A DNA stretch of 64,000 nucleotides from Acidovorax sp. FHTAMBA (lineage in GTDB: Bacteria > Pseudomonadota > Gammaproteobacteria > Burkholderiales > Burkholderiaceae_C): positions 3,417,501-3,481,500 of the forward strand of contig NZ_CP152407.1 of NCBI RefSeq assembly GCF_038958875.1, given 5' to 3'. Position numbers and translations under genes: made by a program. The notes beneath the pieces were generated by a model. The model was not told where the DNA came from and did no database searches. It saw only the letters and a list, made by a program, of their open reading frames with translations. Positions within the stretch are counted from its first letter, which is position 1. Every line of letters starts with the position of its first letter. Of this stretch, positions 28,715-36,243 are shown in pieces.

Positions 28715-30151
28715 TCACACGTTCATGATCGACACCAGGCGCGTGTTCAGGTGCGCCTCGATGGCCTCGGGGCCACCCTCGGAGCCATAGCCCGAATCCT
28801 TCAGGCCGCCAAATGGCAGCTCGGCCGCAGGGGCGGCGGCCTGGTTGATCCAGAGCATGCCCACTTCCAGGCGCTGCGCCAGCAAATGCGCGTTTTTCAG
28901 CGACGAGGTGAAGGCATAACCGGCCAGGCCAAACGGCAGGCGGTTGGCTTCGGCAATGGCGTCCTCGATCTTGGTAAAGCCACGCACCGCGGCCACAGGG
29001 CCAAAGGGCTCTTCGTTCACGATGCGGGCCGACAGAGGCACGTCGTTCAGCACGGTCGGTTGGAAGAAGTTGCCTTCGGTGCCGATGCGCTCGCCACCCG
29101 CCAGCACCTTGGCGCCCTGCTGCACCGCATCGGCCAACAAGTCGGCCATGGCGGTAATGCGGCGCGGGTTGGCCAGCGGGCCCATCTGCGTGCCGGCCGT
29201 GAGGCCATCGCCCACCTTCAGGCCCTGGGCGTACTTGGCAAACGCGGCCACGAAGTCGGCGCGGATGCTCTCGTGCACCAGGTAGCGGGTGGGCGAGATG
29301 CAGACCTGGCCTGCGTTGCGGAACTTGGCCCCGCTGCCGATCTTGATGGCCAGTTCGAGGTCGGCGTCTTCCGCAATGATGACCGGTGCATGGCCGCCCA
29401 GCTCCATCGTCACACGCTTCATGTGCTTGCCAGCCAGCGCGGCCAGTTGCTTGCCCACGGGCGTGGAGCCGGTGAAGGTGACCTTGCGGATGATGGGGTG
29501 CGGGATCAGGTAGCTGGAGATTTCAGCGGGGTCGCCATAGACCAGGCCCACGGTGCCTGCGGGCACACCGGCATCGGCAAACGCGCGGATCAGTTCGGCG
29601 GGGCTGGCGGGGGTTTCCTCAGGCGCCTTCACCAGAATCGAGCAGCCTGCACCCAGCGCGGCGGCCAGCTTGCGCACCACCTGGTTGATGGGAAAGTTCC
29701 AGGGCGTGAACGCGGCCACGGGGCCCACCGGGTCCTTCAGCACCATCTGCGTGGCCTTGAGGTTGCGCGAGGGCACGATGCGGCCATACACGCGCAGCGA
29801 CTCGTCGGCAAACCATTCGATGATGTCGGCAGACGCCATGGTCTCGACCTTGGCCTCGGCCAGGGGCTTGCCCTGCTCTTGCACCATGATGGCGGCAATG
29901 GCGTCGGCACGCTCGCGCATCAGGGCGGCGGCGCGGCGCATGGTCTTGGCGCGCTCGGCGGCAGGCATGTCACGCCAGGCTTCAAAGCCCTTTTGTGCGG
30001 CGTCCAGCGCACGGTCCAGATCGACCTTGGTGGCATGGGCCACGCGGCCGATTTCCTTACCCGTGGCGGGGTTGAACACGGCAAGGGTCTTGCCTTCAGC
30101 GGCGTCTTGCCACTGGCCTGCGATGAAGAGCTGGGTGTTGGGATAGGTCAT
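28715..30151 (-). CDS. gabD: NAD(P)-dependent succinate-semialdehyde dehydrogenase family protein
   Basis: The protein is 478 aa from ATG 30151; a TTG seven codons upstream is possible. It is an aldehyde dehydrogenase: the Rossmann part has FTPWNFPINQVVRKLAAALG and VTFTGSTPVGKQLA, the general-base Glu is in MELGGHAPVII, and the nucleophile Cys in NAGQVCISPTRYLVHESI. Similarity is closest to GabD-type enzymes that oxidise succinate semialdehyde in GABA breakdown. The divergent neighbour is a PLP aminotransferase, which would fit amino-acid or GABA catabolism, but no gabT-type gene is here. An IS110 element now separates the gene from its terminator. Confidence 0.85.
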   Translation of the reverse strand: MTYPNTQLFIAGQWQDAAEGKTLAVFNPATGKEIGRVAHATKVDLDRALDAAQKGFEAWRDMPAAERAKTMRRAAALMRERADAIAAIMVQEQGKPLAEAKVETMASADIIEWFADESLRVYGRIVPSRNLKATQMVLKDPVGPVAAFTPWNFPINQVVRKLAAALGAGCSILVKAPEETPASPAELIRAFADAGVPAGTVGLVYGDPAEISSYLIPHPIIRKVTFTGSTPVGKQLAALAGKHMKRVTMELGGHAPVIIAEDADLELAIKIGSGAKFRNAGQVCISPTRYLVHESIRADFVAAFAKYAQGLKVGDGLTAGTQMGPLANPRRITAMADLLADAVQQGAKVLAGGERIGTEGNFFQPTVLNDVPLSARIVNEEPFGPVAAVRGFTKIEDAIAEANRLPFGLAGYAFTSSLKNAHLLAQRLEVGMLWINQAAAPAAELPFGGLKDSGYGSEGGPEAIEAHLNTRLVSIMNV

Positions 30152-30239
30152 GAGCGTTGGTTGATCAGCCAAGGTGGTGAAAAAATCAAAAAAACGACTA
30201 TACGCCTGCGATGATGGCTGTGTATTTCAAGGAGATTGC

Positions 30240-31412
30240 ATGCGAGAAGTAGTCCAAAGCCTCGAAGAGTCGCGCATCCGCGAAGTGGCCAACGAAGGCC
30301 TGGGGCGCAGCGATGTGCTGAAGTTCTGGTTTGGCGAGAGCGACGAGGTGACGCCCGACTTCATCCGCGACGCGGCCATTGCGTCGCTGCAAAAGGGCGA
30401 AACCTTTTACGCCCACAACCTGGGCCTGCCCGAACTGCGCCACGCGATTGCGGGCTACATGCACGGCCTGCACCCGCAGCAGCATACCGATGCGTGGTTT
30501 GACCGTATCGCAGTGACATCCGGCGGCGTGAACGGCCTGATGGTGGCCGTGCAGGCGCTGGTGGATGCGGGCGACGAAGTGGTGCTGGTGACGCCCGTGT
30601 GGCCCAACCTGGTGGCGCAGCCGCGCATTCTGGGTGCGCAGGTGCGCACTGTGCCGCTGGTGGCCGACGTGCACGGCGCGTGGCAGCTGGACATGGATAC
30701 GCTGCTGGCCGCCATCACGCCCGGCACGCGCCTGCTGGTCGTCAACGCGCCCAACAACCCCACGGGCTGGACGCTGACGCGCGAGGAACAAGCCACCATC
30801 CTCGCGCACTGCCGCCGCACCGGCACATGGATTTTGGCGGACGAGGTGTACGAGCGGCTGTACTACGCGGGCGACACGGCCAATGGCGCGGCCCCCAGCT
30901 TTCTGGACGTGGCTGAGCCCGAGGACCGGCTGATCGTGACACACAGCTTTTCCAAGAGCTTCCTGATGACCGGCTGGCGCCTTGGGTGGCTGGTGCTGCC
31001 GCCATCGCTGACGCATGCCGTCGGCAAGCTGATCGAGTTCAACACCTCGTGCGCGCCGGTGTTTGTGCAGCGCGGGGCCACGGTGGCGCTGCAGCGCACG
31101 GATGAGGTAACGCCTGCGCTGGTGGCGCACCTGAAAACCTGCCGCGACACGCTGGTGCCGCTGCTGGCCGATGTGCCGGGGGTGTCTGTGGCCACGCCGC
31201 GTGGGGGCATGTATGCGTTCTTCCACATCGACGGGCATGACGAGTGCCTGACGCTGGCCAAGCGGCTGGTGCGGGAGGCCGGGCTGGGGCTGGCGCCAGG
31301 CAGTGCGTTTGGAGGTGAGGCGTCAGGCTGGCTGCGGTGGTGTTTTGCGAGCCAGGATGTGGGGAGGCTGGAGGAAGGAGTCGGGAGGTTGCGGGGGTGG
31401 TTGAAAGGTTGA
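30240..31412 (+). CDS. PLP-dependent class I/II aminotransferase
   Basis: The 390-aa fold-type I aminotransferase starts at ATG 30240, behind AAGGAG. YAHNLGLPELRHAIAGYM, TSGGVNGLMVAVQALVDAGD, NAPNNPTGWTLTREEQATIL and LADEVYERLYY are conserved; the catalytic Lys is in THSFSKSFLMTGWRLGWL. The C-terminal ATPRGGMYAFFHIDG closes the active site. Substrate specificity is not evident; aspartate or aromatic amino acids are possible. It is divergent from gabD across 88 bp, and an IS30-family element follows 23 bp after its stop. Confidence 0.92.
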   Translation: MREVVQSLEESRIREVANEGLGRSDVLKFWFGESDEVTPDFIRDAAIASLQKGETFYAHNLGLPELRHAIAGYMHGLHPQQHTDAWFDRIAVTSGGVNGLMVAVQALVDAGDEVVLVTPVWPNLVAQPRILGAQVRTVPLVADVHGAWQLDMDTLLAAITPGTRLLVVNAPNNPTGWTLTREEQATILAHCRRTGTWILADEVYERLYYAGDTANGAAPSFLDVAEPEDRLIVTHSFSKSFLMTGWRLGWLVLPPSLTHAVGKLIEFNTSCAPVFVQRGATVALQRTDEVTPALVAHLKTCRDTLVPLLADVPGVSVATPRGGMYAFFHIDGHDECLTLAKRLVREAGLGLAPGSAFGGEASGWLRWCFASQDVGRLEEGVGRLRGWLKG

Positions 31413-31435
31413 TGCAGAGCGATTTTTGAACCGCA

Positions 31436-32520
31436 GATTCAACTACAAAGTGCACCGAATTTCAGTGTAACGGACGAATCTCCAAGCCCATGAACACCTC
31501 GTGGGGAGTGCGGTAGTTGAGGCACTTGCGGGGTCGGTGGTTGAGCCGGTAGAGCGCATCGTCAACTTCGTGCTGCGAGACCCGGCGCAGGTTGGTGCAC
31601 TTGGGGAAGTACTGGCGCAACAGGCCATTGGTGTTCTCGTTGAGCCCACGCTCCCATGAGTGGTAGGGATGCGCGAAGTACACATCCGCCCCCAGACTGG
31701 CGGCGATGAATGCATGCTCAGCAAACTCCTTGCCATTGTCGAACGTGATCGTTTCGCACAAGTGTTTGTGAGGTCGCAGCAGTGCGATCACAGCCTCGGT
31801 CACCCCTGCGCTGTGGCGCGAGTCCAGTTGCTGCGCCAGTGTGTAGCGGGACTTGCGCTCCACCAAGGTCACCAGTACCCCTTGGTGGCCCTTGCCGACC
31901 ACGGTGTCACCCTCCCAGTCACCCATGCGGCTGCGTGCGTCAACGATGGCGGGGCGCTGCTCTATGCAGAGCCGATCTTTGAGTGTGCCGCGCCGCTCTT
32001 GTCCGCTGCCGTAGCGCTTGCGTCGCACCTTCTGGCAGCGCAGGTGTTTGATCAGCTCACCGCCTTTGCGTTTGTCGTCATAGATGTGCTGGTAGATGCA
32101 TTCGTGGCTGATGGTCAGCACGCCCTCCAGCCGCAGCCGTCCGCTGACCTGCTCGGGAGAAAGCTCCAGGCGCAGATAGCTGTGCACCTGGCTCCACTGC
32201 CGCACATTGAACTGGCGTGCATTGCGCTGTGCCCTTTGGCGGGCACGGGCCCGCTCATGAGCGCGGGCGGGTTTGTAGCCTTGGGCTCCAGCGTTGCGAT
32301 TGAGCTCGCGGGTGATGGTCGATCGGCTTCGATTGAGCTGTGCGGCTATCACTGCCGGGCTTATGTTTTGACGACGCAGTGCGTGGATTTGGTATCGTTC
32401 TTCTCGGGTCAAGTGGGTATAGGTCATGGTGCAACGTTTGGGACTGGCTGGTCACAAAAATGCATCCTATGCACTCTTGGCCCAACTCGGTTTACTTGCG
32501 TTGCACTTCGTACTTGAATC
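31436..32520 (-). mobile_element. IS30-family insertion sequence
   Basis: The element is 1085 bp. The left end reads GATTCAACTACAAAGTGCAC; the right end, on the minus strand, reads GATTCAAGTACGAAGTGCAA. The terminal repeats thus differ at 3 of about 20 positions. One transposase gene fills it. A 2-3 bp target duplication could not be recognised with confidence. It lies between the aminotransferase gene and a palindromic repeat. Confidence 0.88.
31462..32427 (-). CDS. IS30-family transposase
   Basis: The 321-aa protein starts with the IS30 helix-turn-helix (YTHLTREERYQIHALRRQNI, SPAVIAAQLNRSRSTITREL). The DDE catalytic domain follows: MGDWEGDTVVGKG, ITFDNGKEFAEHAFIAA with the second Asp, and HSWERGLNENTNGLLRQYFP with the Glu. 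It ends with LNHRPRKCLNYRTPHEVFMG, the typical IS30 tail. The frame is intact. Confidence 0.96.
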   Translation of the reverse strand: MTYTHLTREERYQIHALRRQNISPAVIAAQLNRSRSTITRELNRNAGAQGYKPARAHERARARQRAQRNARQFNVRQWSQVHSYLRLELSPEQVSGRLRLEGVLTISHECIYQHIYDDKRKGGELIKHLRCQKVRRKRYGSGQERRGTLKDRLCIEQRPAIVDARSRMGDWEGDTVVGKGHQGVLVTLVERKSRYTLAQQLDSRHSAGVTEAVIALLRPHKHLCETITFDNGKEFAEHAFIAASLGADVYFAHPYHSWERGLNENTNGLLRQYFPKCTNLRRVSQHEVDDALYRLNHRPRKCLNYRTPHEVFMGLEIRPLH

Positions 32521-32525
32521 CGCCA

Positions 32526-32586
32526 ACTATTTTTGCCGCTAGCACTTGCTGGGCAAGCGCTAGCAGCTATTATTTTTATAGCTTAT
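32526..32586 (+). repeat. Dispersed palindromic element, copy 4
   Basis: TTTTTGCCGCTAGCACTTGC, then TGGGCAAGCGCTAGCAGCTA and TTATTTTTATAGC. The arms GCTAGCACTTGC and GCAAGCGCTAGC form a near-perfect hairpin. It lies 6 bp outside the right end of the IS30 element. Confidence 0.8.
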
Positions 32587-32617
32587 CTCGCCCCCGCCCG
32601 TTCGGCTGCAGCGGCCG

Positions 32618-33499
32618 TCAGGACGACACCGGGCTGTGCGTGGCTGCAAAAAAATGCCGGAACTGCTCCTGCGCACCCGCCGCAGACTGGCATTCGTGCG
32701 GGCCGGTCTGCAGCAAGGCATCGGGCCACTGTGGGTTCTTGGCGAACACATGGCGGGTGACCGGCAGGCCCGCAGCCTCCAGCCGGGCCGCGTAGGCCAG
32801 CGCCTCGTCGTGCATGGGGTCGGTGTCGCCCACCAGGATCAGCGTGGGGGGCAGCCCCGCCAGGCGCTGCGCACCGGCGGGCACGGCATAGGGGTGCTCG
32901 GCATCGCGCGGGCAACGCAGAAAGTTGCGCCAACCCTCTGTCCACTTGCACCCGGTGGCGTCGCCCGTGGCCTCGCGCACCGAGGCGGTGCCCACGCAGG
33001 GGTCCAGCATGGGCGACAGCAGAATCTGCCCGGCCAGCGGGGGGTGCGACTGGTCGCGCGCCATCAGTGCCACGGCCGCTGCCAGGTTGCCGCCGGCCTC
33101 CTCGCCCGCCAGGTAAACCGCGGCGCCCTGCCCGCCGAGCCTGGTGCGGTGCTTGTGCACCCACTTGAGCACACCGTAGCCCGTGTCCACCGGCTGCGGA
33201 AAGGGCGTGAGCGGATACGCCACCGACACCACCACGGCCCCCGCACCCTCCAGCATCGAGGCCACCGTGCAGCCGATGTCCAGGTTGCCCGACGTGAAGG
33301 CACCACCATGAAAGTGCACCACCACCGGGGACGCCTGGCCGGTCTTCTTGCGGCCGTACATGCGCACCGCCACGTCCTGCCCCTGGGCCACCTCAATGGT
33401 GGAATCGGTGCAGACAGAAGAAGCCGCCCCGGACGCCCTGGCAGACGCTGCCGCGGGCTGCGATGGCGAAGATGACGACGATGGCCGGTCGGGCTGCAT
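32618..33499 (-). CDS. Alpha/beta-hydrolase-fold protein of the HSL type lacking the nucleophile Ser
   Basis: The 293-aa protein resembles hormone-sensitive-lipase-type esterases. The oxyanion motif is VVVHFHGGAFTSG (residues 59-71). The acid is probably in LVGDTDPMHDEALAYA and the His in PVTRHVFAKN. Where the family has G-x-S-x-G, this protein has AGEEAGGN, with Glu134 (codon GAG at 33098-33100) in place of Ser. It is therefore unlikely to be an esterase by the usual mechanism. A Ser/Ala-rich N-terminus of about 30 residues precedes the fold. It is divergent from a LysR gene 171 bp away, which probably regulates it. Confidence 0.85.
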   Translation of the reverse strand: MQPDRPSSSSSPSQPAAASARASGAASSVCTDSTIEVAQGQDVAVRMYGRKKTGQASPVVVHFHGGAFTSGNLDIGCTVASMLEGAGAVVVSVAYPLTPFPQPVDTGYGVLKWVHKHRTRLGGQGAAVYLAGEEAGGNLAAAVALMARDQSHPPLAGQILLSPMLDPCVGTASVREATGDATGCKWTEGWRNFLRCPRDAEHPYAVPAGAQRLAGLPPTLILVGDTDPMHDEALAYAARLEAAGLPVTRHVFAKNPQWPDALLQTGPHECQSAAGAQEQFRHFFAATHSPVSS

Positions 33500-33670
33500 G
33501 GCAGATACCCATCAAGTAGGTGGAGCGTCGGTTGACGATGGATGAAATGTAGTGGCTCCTGGCCAGCATATAAACCGGCAAAACACCGCCGCAGTGTTTC
33601 CAAACAGCCAACAATCATCGCGCGCCTGGCGTGTGAGAATTCTTCCGAGTTCCAGATTCAAGGAGAAGCC

Positions 33671-34588
33671 ATGGACCAGATACAGGCCATGCGCATATTC
33701 GTGCGGGTGGTGGAGGCCGGCACGTTCACCCGGGCGGCCGATTCGCTGAGCCTGCCCAAAGCCACGGTGACGAAACATGTGCAGGCGCTGGAGGAGCGCC
33801 TGCGCGTGAAGCTGCTCAACCGCACCACACGCCGCGTGACGGTGACGCCCGATGGCGCGGCCTATTACGACCGCACGGTTCGGCTGCTGACCGACCTGGA
33901 CGACATCGAGGCCAGCATGACCAACGCCCGGGCCAACCCGCGCGGGCGGCTGCGCGTGGATGTGGGTACCTCGGTGGCACAGCTGCTCATCATTCCGCAC
34001 CTGGCGGAGTTTCATGCCCGCTATCCGGACATCCAGGTGGACCTGGGCGTCAGTGACCGCATGGTGGATCTGATCGGGGACAACGTGGACTGCGTGATCC
34101 GTGGGGGCGAGTTGACCGACCAATCGCTCGTGGCACGCCGCATTGGCAATCTGGATTTCATCACGGTCGCCTCGCCCGACTACCTCCAGCGCAAGGGCAC
34201 CCCCAGCCATCCGGTCGAGATCGAGGAGAAACACACAAGCGTGATCTACTTTTCTGCGCAAAGCGGCAGACACTATCCGCTGGAGTTCCGCCAGGGCGAC
34301 GAATCGATCGACATCACCGGCCCCTACCAGTTGAGCGTGAACGAGAGCAATGCCTATGTGACATCCCTCGTCGCAGGCCTTGGCATTGGCCAGATCACCG
34401 CCTTTCAGGCCCAGCGGCACTTTGACCAGGGCACCCTGGTGCAACTGCTGCCCGAATGGACCCAGCCGCCCTTGCCCGTGTACGTGGTGTACCCCCCCAA
34501 CCGGCATCTGAGCGCCAAGGTGCGGGCGTTTGTGGACTGGGCGGCAGAACTCTTCCAGCGTGAAACCGATCTGCGCCAGTCTGCCTGA
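33671..34588 (+). CDS. LysR-family transcriptional regulator
   Basis: The 305-aa protein starts at ATG 33671 behind AGGAGA; the frame is open further upstream but not conserved. MDQIQAMRIFVRVVEAGTFT and LPKATVTKHVQALEERLRVK form the winged helix, and RRVTVTPDGAAYYDR ends it. The effector domain (RLRVDVGTSVAQLLIIPHLA) resembles the CrgA/AaeR-like group. Divergence from the hydrolase-fold gene at 32618-33499 suggests that gene is the target. Confidence 0.94.
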   Translation: MDQIQAMRIFVRVVEAGTFTRAADSLSLPKATVTKHVQALEERLRVKLLNRTTRRVTVTPDGAAYYDRTVRLLTDLDDIEASMTNARANPRGRLRVDVGTSVAQLLIIPHLAEFHARYPDIQVDLGVSDRMVDLIGDNVDCVIRGGELTDQSLVARRIGNLDFITVASPDYLQRKGTPSHPVEIEEKHTSVIYFSAQSGRHYPLEFRQGDESIDITGPYQLSVNESNAYVTSLVAGLGIGQITAFQAQRHFDQGTLVQLLPEWTQPPLPVYVVYPPNRHLSAKVRAFVDWAAELFQRETDLRQSA

Positions 34589-34610
34589 CCCTGCGCTGCC
34601 CGGCGGCTTT

Positions 34611-34937
34611 ATGCTTGCGCCCATGAACGCCACCGAGCCCACCCCCACACCCGGTTCATCCGCCACTGAAGCCCAGCCCTCTGCTCCGGGCACCACACCA
34701 ACCCGGCAGCCCCGCAACCCGCTGCACGGGGTGACGCTGGAGGCCATGGTGGTGGCGCTGGCCGACTACTTTGGCTGGGAAGAGCTGGGGCGGCAGATCC
34801 CCATCCGCTGCTTCCAGATCGACCCCAGCGTGGGATCCAGCCTGAAATTTCTGCGCAAGACCCCCTGGGCGCGGGAGAAGGTCGAAAGCCTCTACCTCTT
34901 CATGCTGCGCGACCAGCGGCGCAACGCGCAGGACTGA
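34611..34937 (+). CDS. VF530-family (DUF2132) small DNA-binding protein
   Basis: The protein is 108 aa from ATG 34611, or 104 from ATG 34623; neither has a strong ribosome site. After a Pro/Thr-rich N-terminus the VF530 domain reads NPLHGVTLEAMVVALADYFG, WEELGRQIPIRCFQIDPSVG and SSLKFLRKTPWAREKVESLY. The family was named from a Vibrio protein with a structure and reported DNA binding. Its biological role is unclear. It follows the LysR gene by 22 bp on the same strand. Confidence 0.9.
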   Translation: MLAPMNATEPTPTPGSSATEAQPSAPGTTPTRQPRNPLHGVTLEAMVVALADYFGWEELGRQIPIRCFQIDPSVGSSLKFLRKTPWAREKVESLYLFMLRDQRRNAQD

Positions 34938-34984
34938 GACCTTCAGCGTCCACCTGCGCGCGCAAGAAGCCCATGCCTCGGGTG

Positions 34985-35944
34985 TCAGTCGCCCGCGGCC
35001 ACCAGAAAGTCGCGGCTGATACCGCCCCCCAGGTCGTTCACACGGTCGAGGAACTGCGTGAGAAACGCATGCAGGCCGGTCGCCAGTATTTCGTCAATGC
35101 GGCCGTATTGCAGATCGGCCAGCAGGCGCCCGGCCCTGCGCTGCGTTTCGGCAGACTGCTCGTTGGCCAGCACCGCGAGGTTGTCCACCACTTCGCGCAG
35201 GCAGGCGTGCAGCGAGCGCGGCATGTCACGGCGCAGAATCAGCAGGTCTGCCACGCGGCCGGGGGTGATCACGTCGCGATACACCTTGCGGTACACCTCG
35301 AACGCCGAGACGCTGCGCAGGATGGCGCTCCAGTGATAAAAGTCATTTTCCTGGTGGCGCTCGCTGGCACGTCCGAAAAAGTCGTTCTCGACGGCGTGGA
35401 ATTTCACATCCAGCAAGCGCGCCGTGTTGTCTGCCCGCTCCAGAAACGTGCCCATGCGCAGAAAGTGGAACGCCTCGTCCTGCAGCATGGTGCCCAACAC
35501 CACACCCCGCGACAGGTGTGAGCGGTATTTCACCCATTCAAAGAACTGCCCCGCATCGCGCTCGAAAGCACCTGCCTGAAGGTGCCGGTTGAGCTCCAGC
35601 CAGGTCTGGTTCTGCGTCTCCCACACTTCAGTCGTGAGCGCGCCCCGCACGGCCCGCGCGTTTTCGCGCGCGGCACGCAGGCACGACAGGATGGAGGAAG
35701 GGTTGTCTCCATCACGAACCATGAACTCCAGCACGTTCTGCGGTGTGACCTTGCCGTGCCGGGCGGTGTAGGCAGGAATCAGTTCACTGATGGACAGCAA
35801 CCCCTCCCAGCTCTCCTGTGCCACAACGGCAGACTGCGGCAACAGCGAGGTTTCGTAGCTCACGTTGAGCATGCGGGCGGTGTTCTCTGCCCTTTCGGTG
35901 TATCGAGACATCCAGAACAGATGGTCGGCGGTACGGCTCAGCAT
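34985..35944 (-). CDS. Alpha-E domain protein (DUF403)
   Basis: The 319-aa protein starts at MLSRTADHLFWMSRYTERAE, the conserved N-terminus of the family, at ATG 35944. FLERADNTARLLDVKFHA and SVSAFEVYRKVYRDVITPGR are further landmarks. Alpha-E proteins occur with circularly permuted ATP-grasp ligases, and often a transglutaminase-like protease, in uncharacterised systems possibly making or modifying a peptide. The ATP-grasp gene lies upstream here; the protease is not adjacent. The 5' end of this gene has been tandemly triplicated, so the active start is now reached through two short coupled leader frames. Confidence 0.88.
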   Translation of the reverse strand: MLSRTADHLFWMSRYTERAENTARMLNVSYETSLLPQSAVVAQESWEGLLSISELIPAYTARHGKVTPQNVLEFMVRDGDNPSSILSCLRAARENARAVRGALTTEVWETQNQTWLELNRHLQAGAFERDAGQFFEWVKYRSHLSRGVVLGTMLQDEAFHFLRMGTFLERADNTARLLDVKFHAVENDFFGRASERHQENDFYHWSAILRSVSAFEVYRKVYRDVITPGRVADLLILRRDMPRSLHACLREVVDNLAVLANEQSAETQRRAGRLLADLQYGRIDEILATGLHAFLTQFLDRVNDLGGGISRDFLVAAGD

Positions 35945-36093
35945 ACGGCCTCCCTGATCGATGCGGGCAGAGAACCCCGCACGTGCTGCGCACGCATGCG
36001 ATGTTGTATCGAAACACCGCCTTCGGCGGCGTTTTCTGCCCTTTCGGTGTATCGAGACATCCAGAACAGATGGTCGGCGGTACGGCTCAGCAT
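35938..36093 (-). CDS. Leader frame 2: truncated duplicate of alpha-E N-terminus
   Basis: This 51-codon frame begins MLSRTADHLFWMSRYTERAE like the real gene, then leaves it at NAAEGGVSIQHRM. GGGAGG before the next start falls near its end. Its stop TGA overlaps the ATG of the full alpha-E gene in ATGCTGA, so it can couple translation to it. It is a product of the tandem duplication rather than a functional gene. Confidence 0.6.
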   Translation of the reverse strand: MLSRTADHLFWMSRYTERAENAAEGGVSIQHRMRAQHVRGSLPASIREAVC

Positions 36094-36242
36094 ACGACCT
36101 CCCTGATCGATGCGGGCAGAGAACCCCGCACGTGCTGCGCACGCATGCGATGTTGTATCGAAACACCGCCTTCGGCGGCGTTTTCTGCCCTTTCGGTGTA
36201 TCGAGACATCCAGAACAGATGGTCGGCGGTACGGCTCAGCAT
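36087..36242 (-). CDS. Leader frame 1: truncated duplicate of alpha-E N-terminus
   Basis: The 51-codon frame is nearly identical to leader frame 2 (one difference, VVC for AVC at the C-terminus). Its ATG is one base after the TGA of the ATP-grasp gene (TGAGATG), which marks it as the ancestral alpha-E start. Its own stop overlaps the ATG of leader frame 2. Ribosomes could pass from ATP-grasp through both leaders to alpha-E. Confidence 0.6.
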   Translation of the reverse strand: MLSRTADHLFWMSRYTERAENAAEGGVSIQHRMRAQHVRGSLPASIREVVC

Positions 36243-36243
36243 C

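Larger units (their letters stand above)
35882..36243 (-). repeat. 149-bp tandem repeat, 2.4 copies, spanning the alpha-E gene start
   Basis: Units start at 35882, 36031 and 36180, exactly 149 bp apart. The third is partial and stops where the ATP-grasp gene ends. Copies are nearly identical; for example CTTTCGGTGTATCGAGACAT recurs in all three. Each contains the first 20 codons of the alpha-E gene (start codons at 35944, 36093 and 36242), and the two internal junctions contain the hairpin CACCGCC-TTC-GGCGGCG. High identity points to a recent duplication. Confidence 0.92.

Noticed and set aside
27073..32520. gabD and aminotransferase as cargo of a composite transposon
   Set aside because: The flanking elements belong to different families (IS110 and IS30) with different ends, so they cannot move the segment together.
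34985..36166. 393-codon version of the alpha-E protein starting inside the repeat array
   Set aside because: Its first 74 residues come from repeat DNA read in the wrong frame. The conserved N-terminus starts at 35944.
35882..36243. Direct repeats that might be a CRISPR array
   Set aside because: Units are 149 bp, contiguous and without unique spacers, and contain gene sequence.
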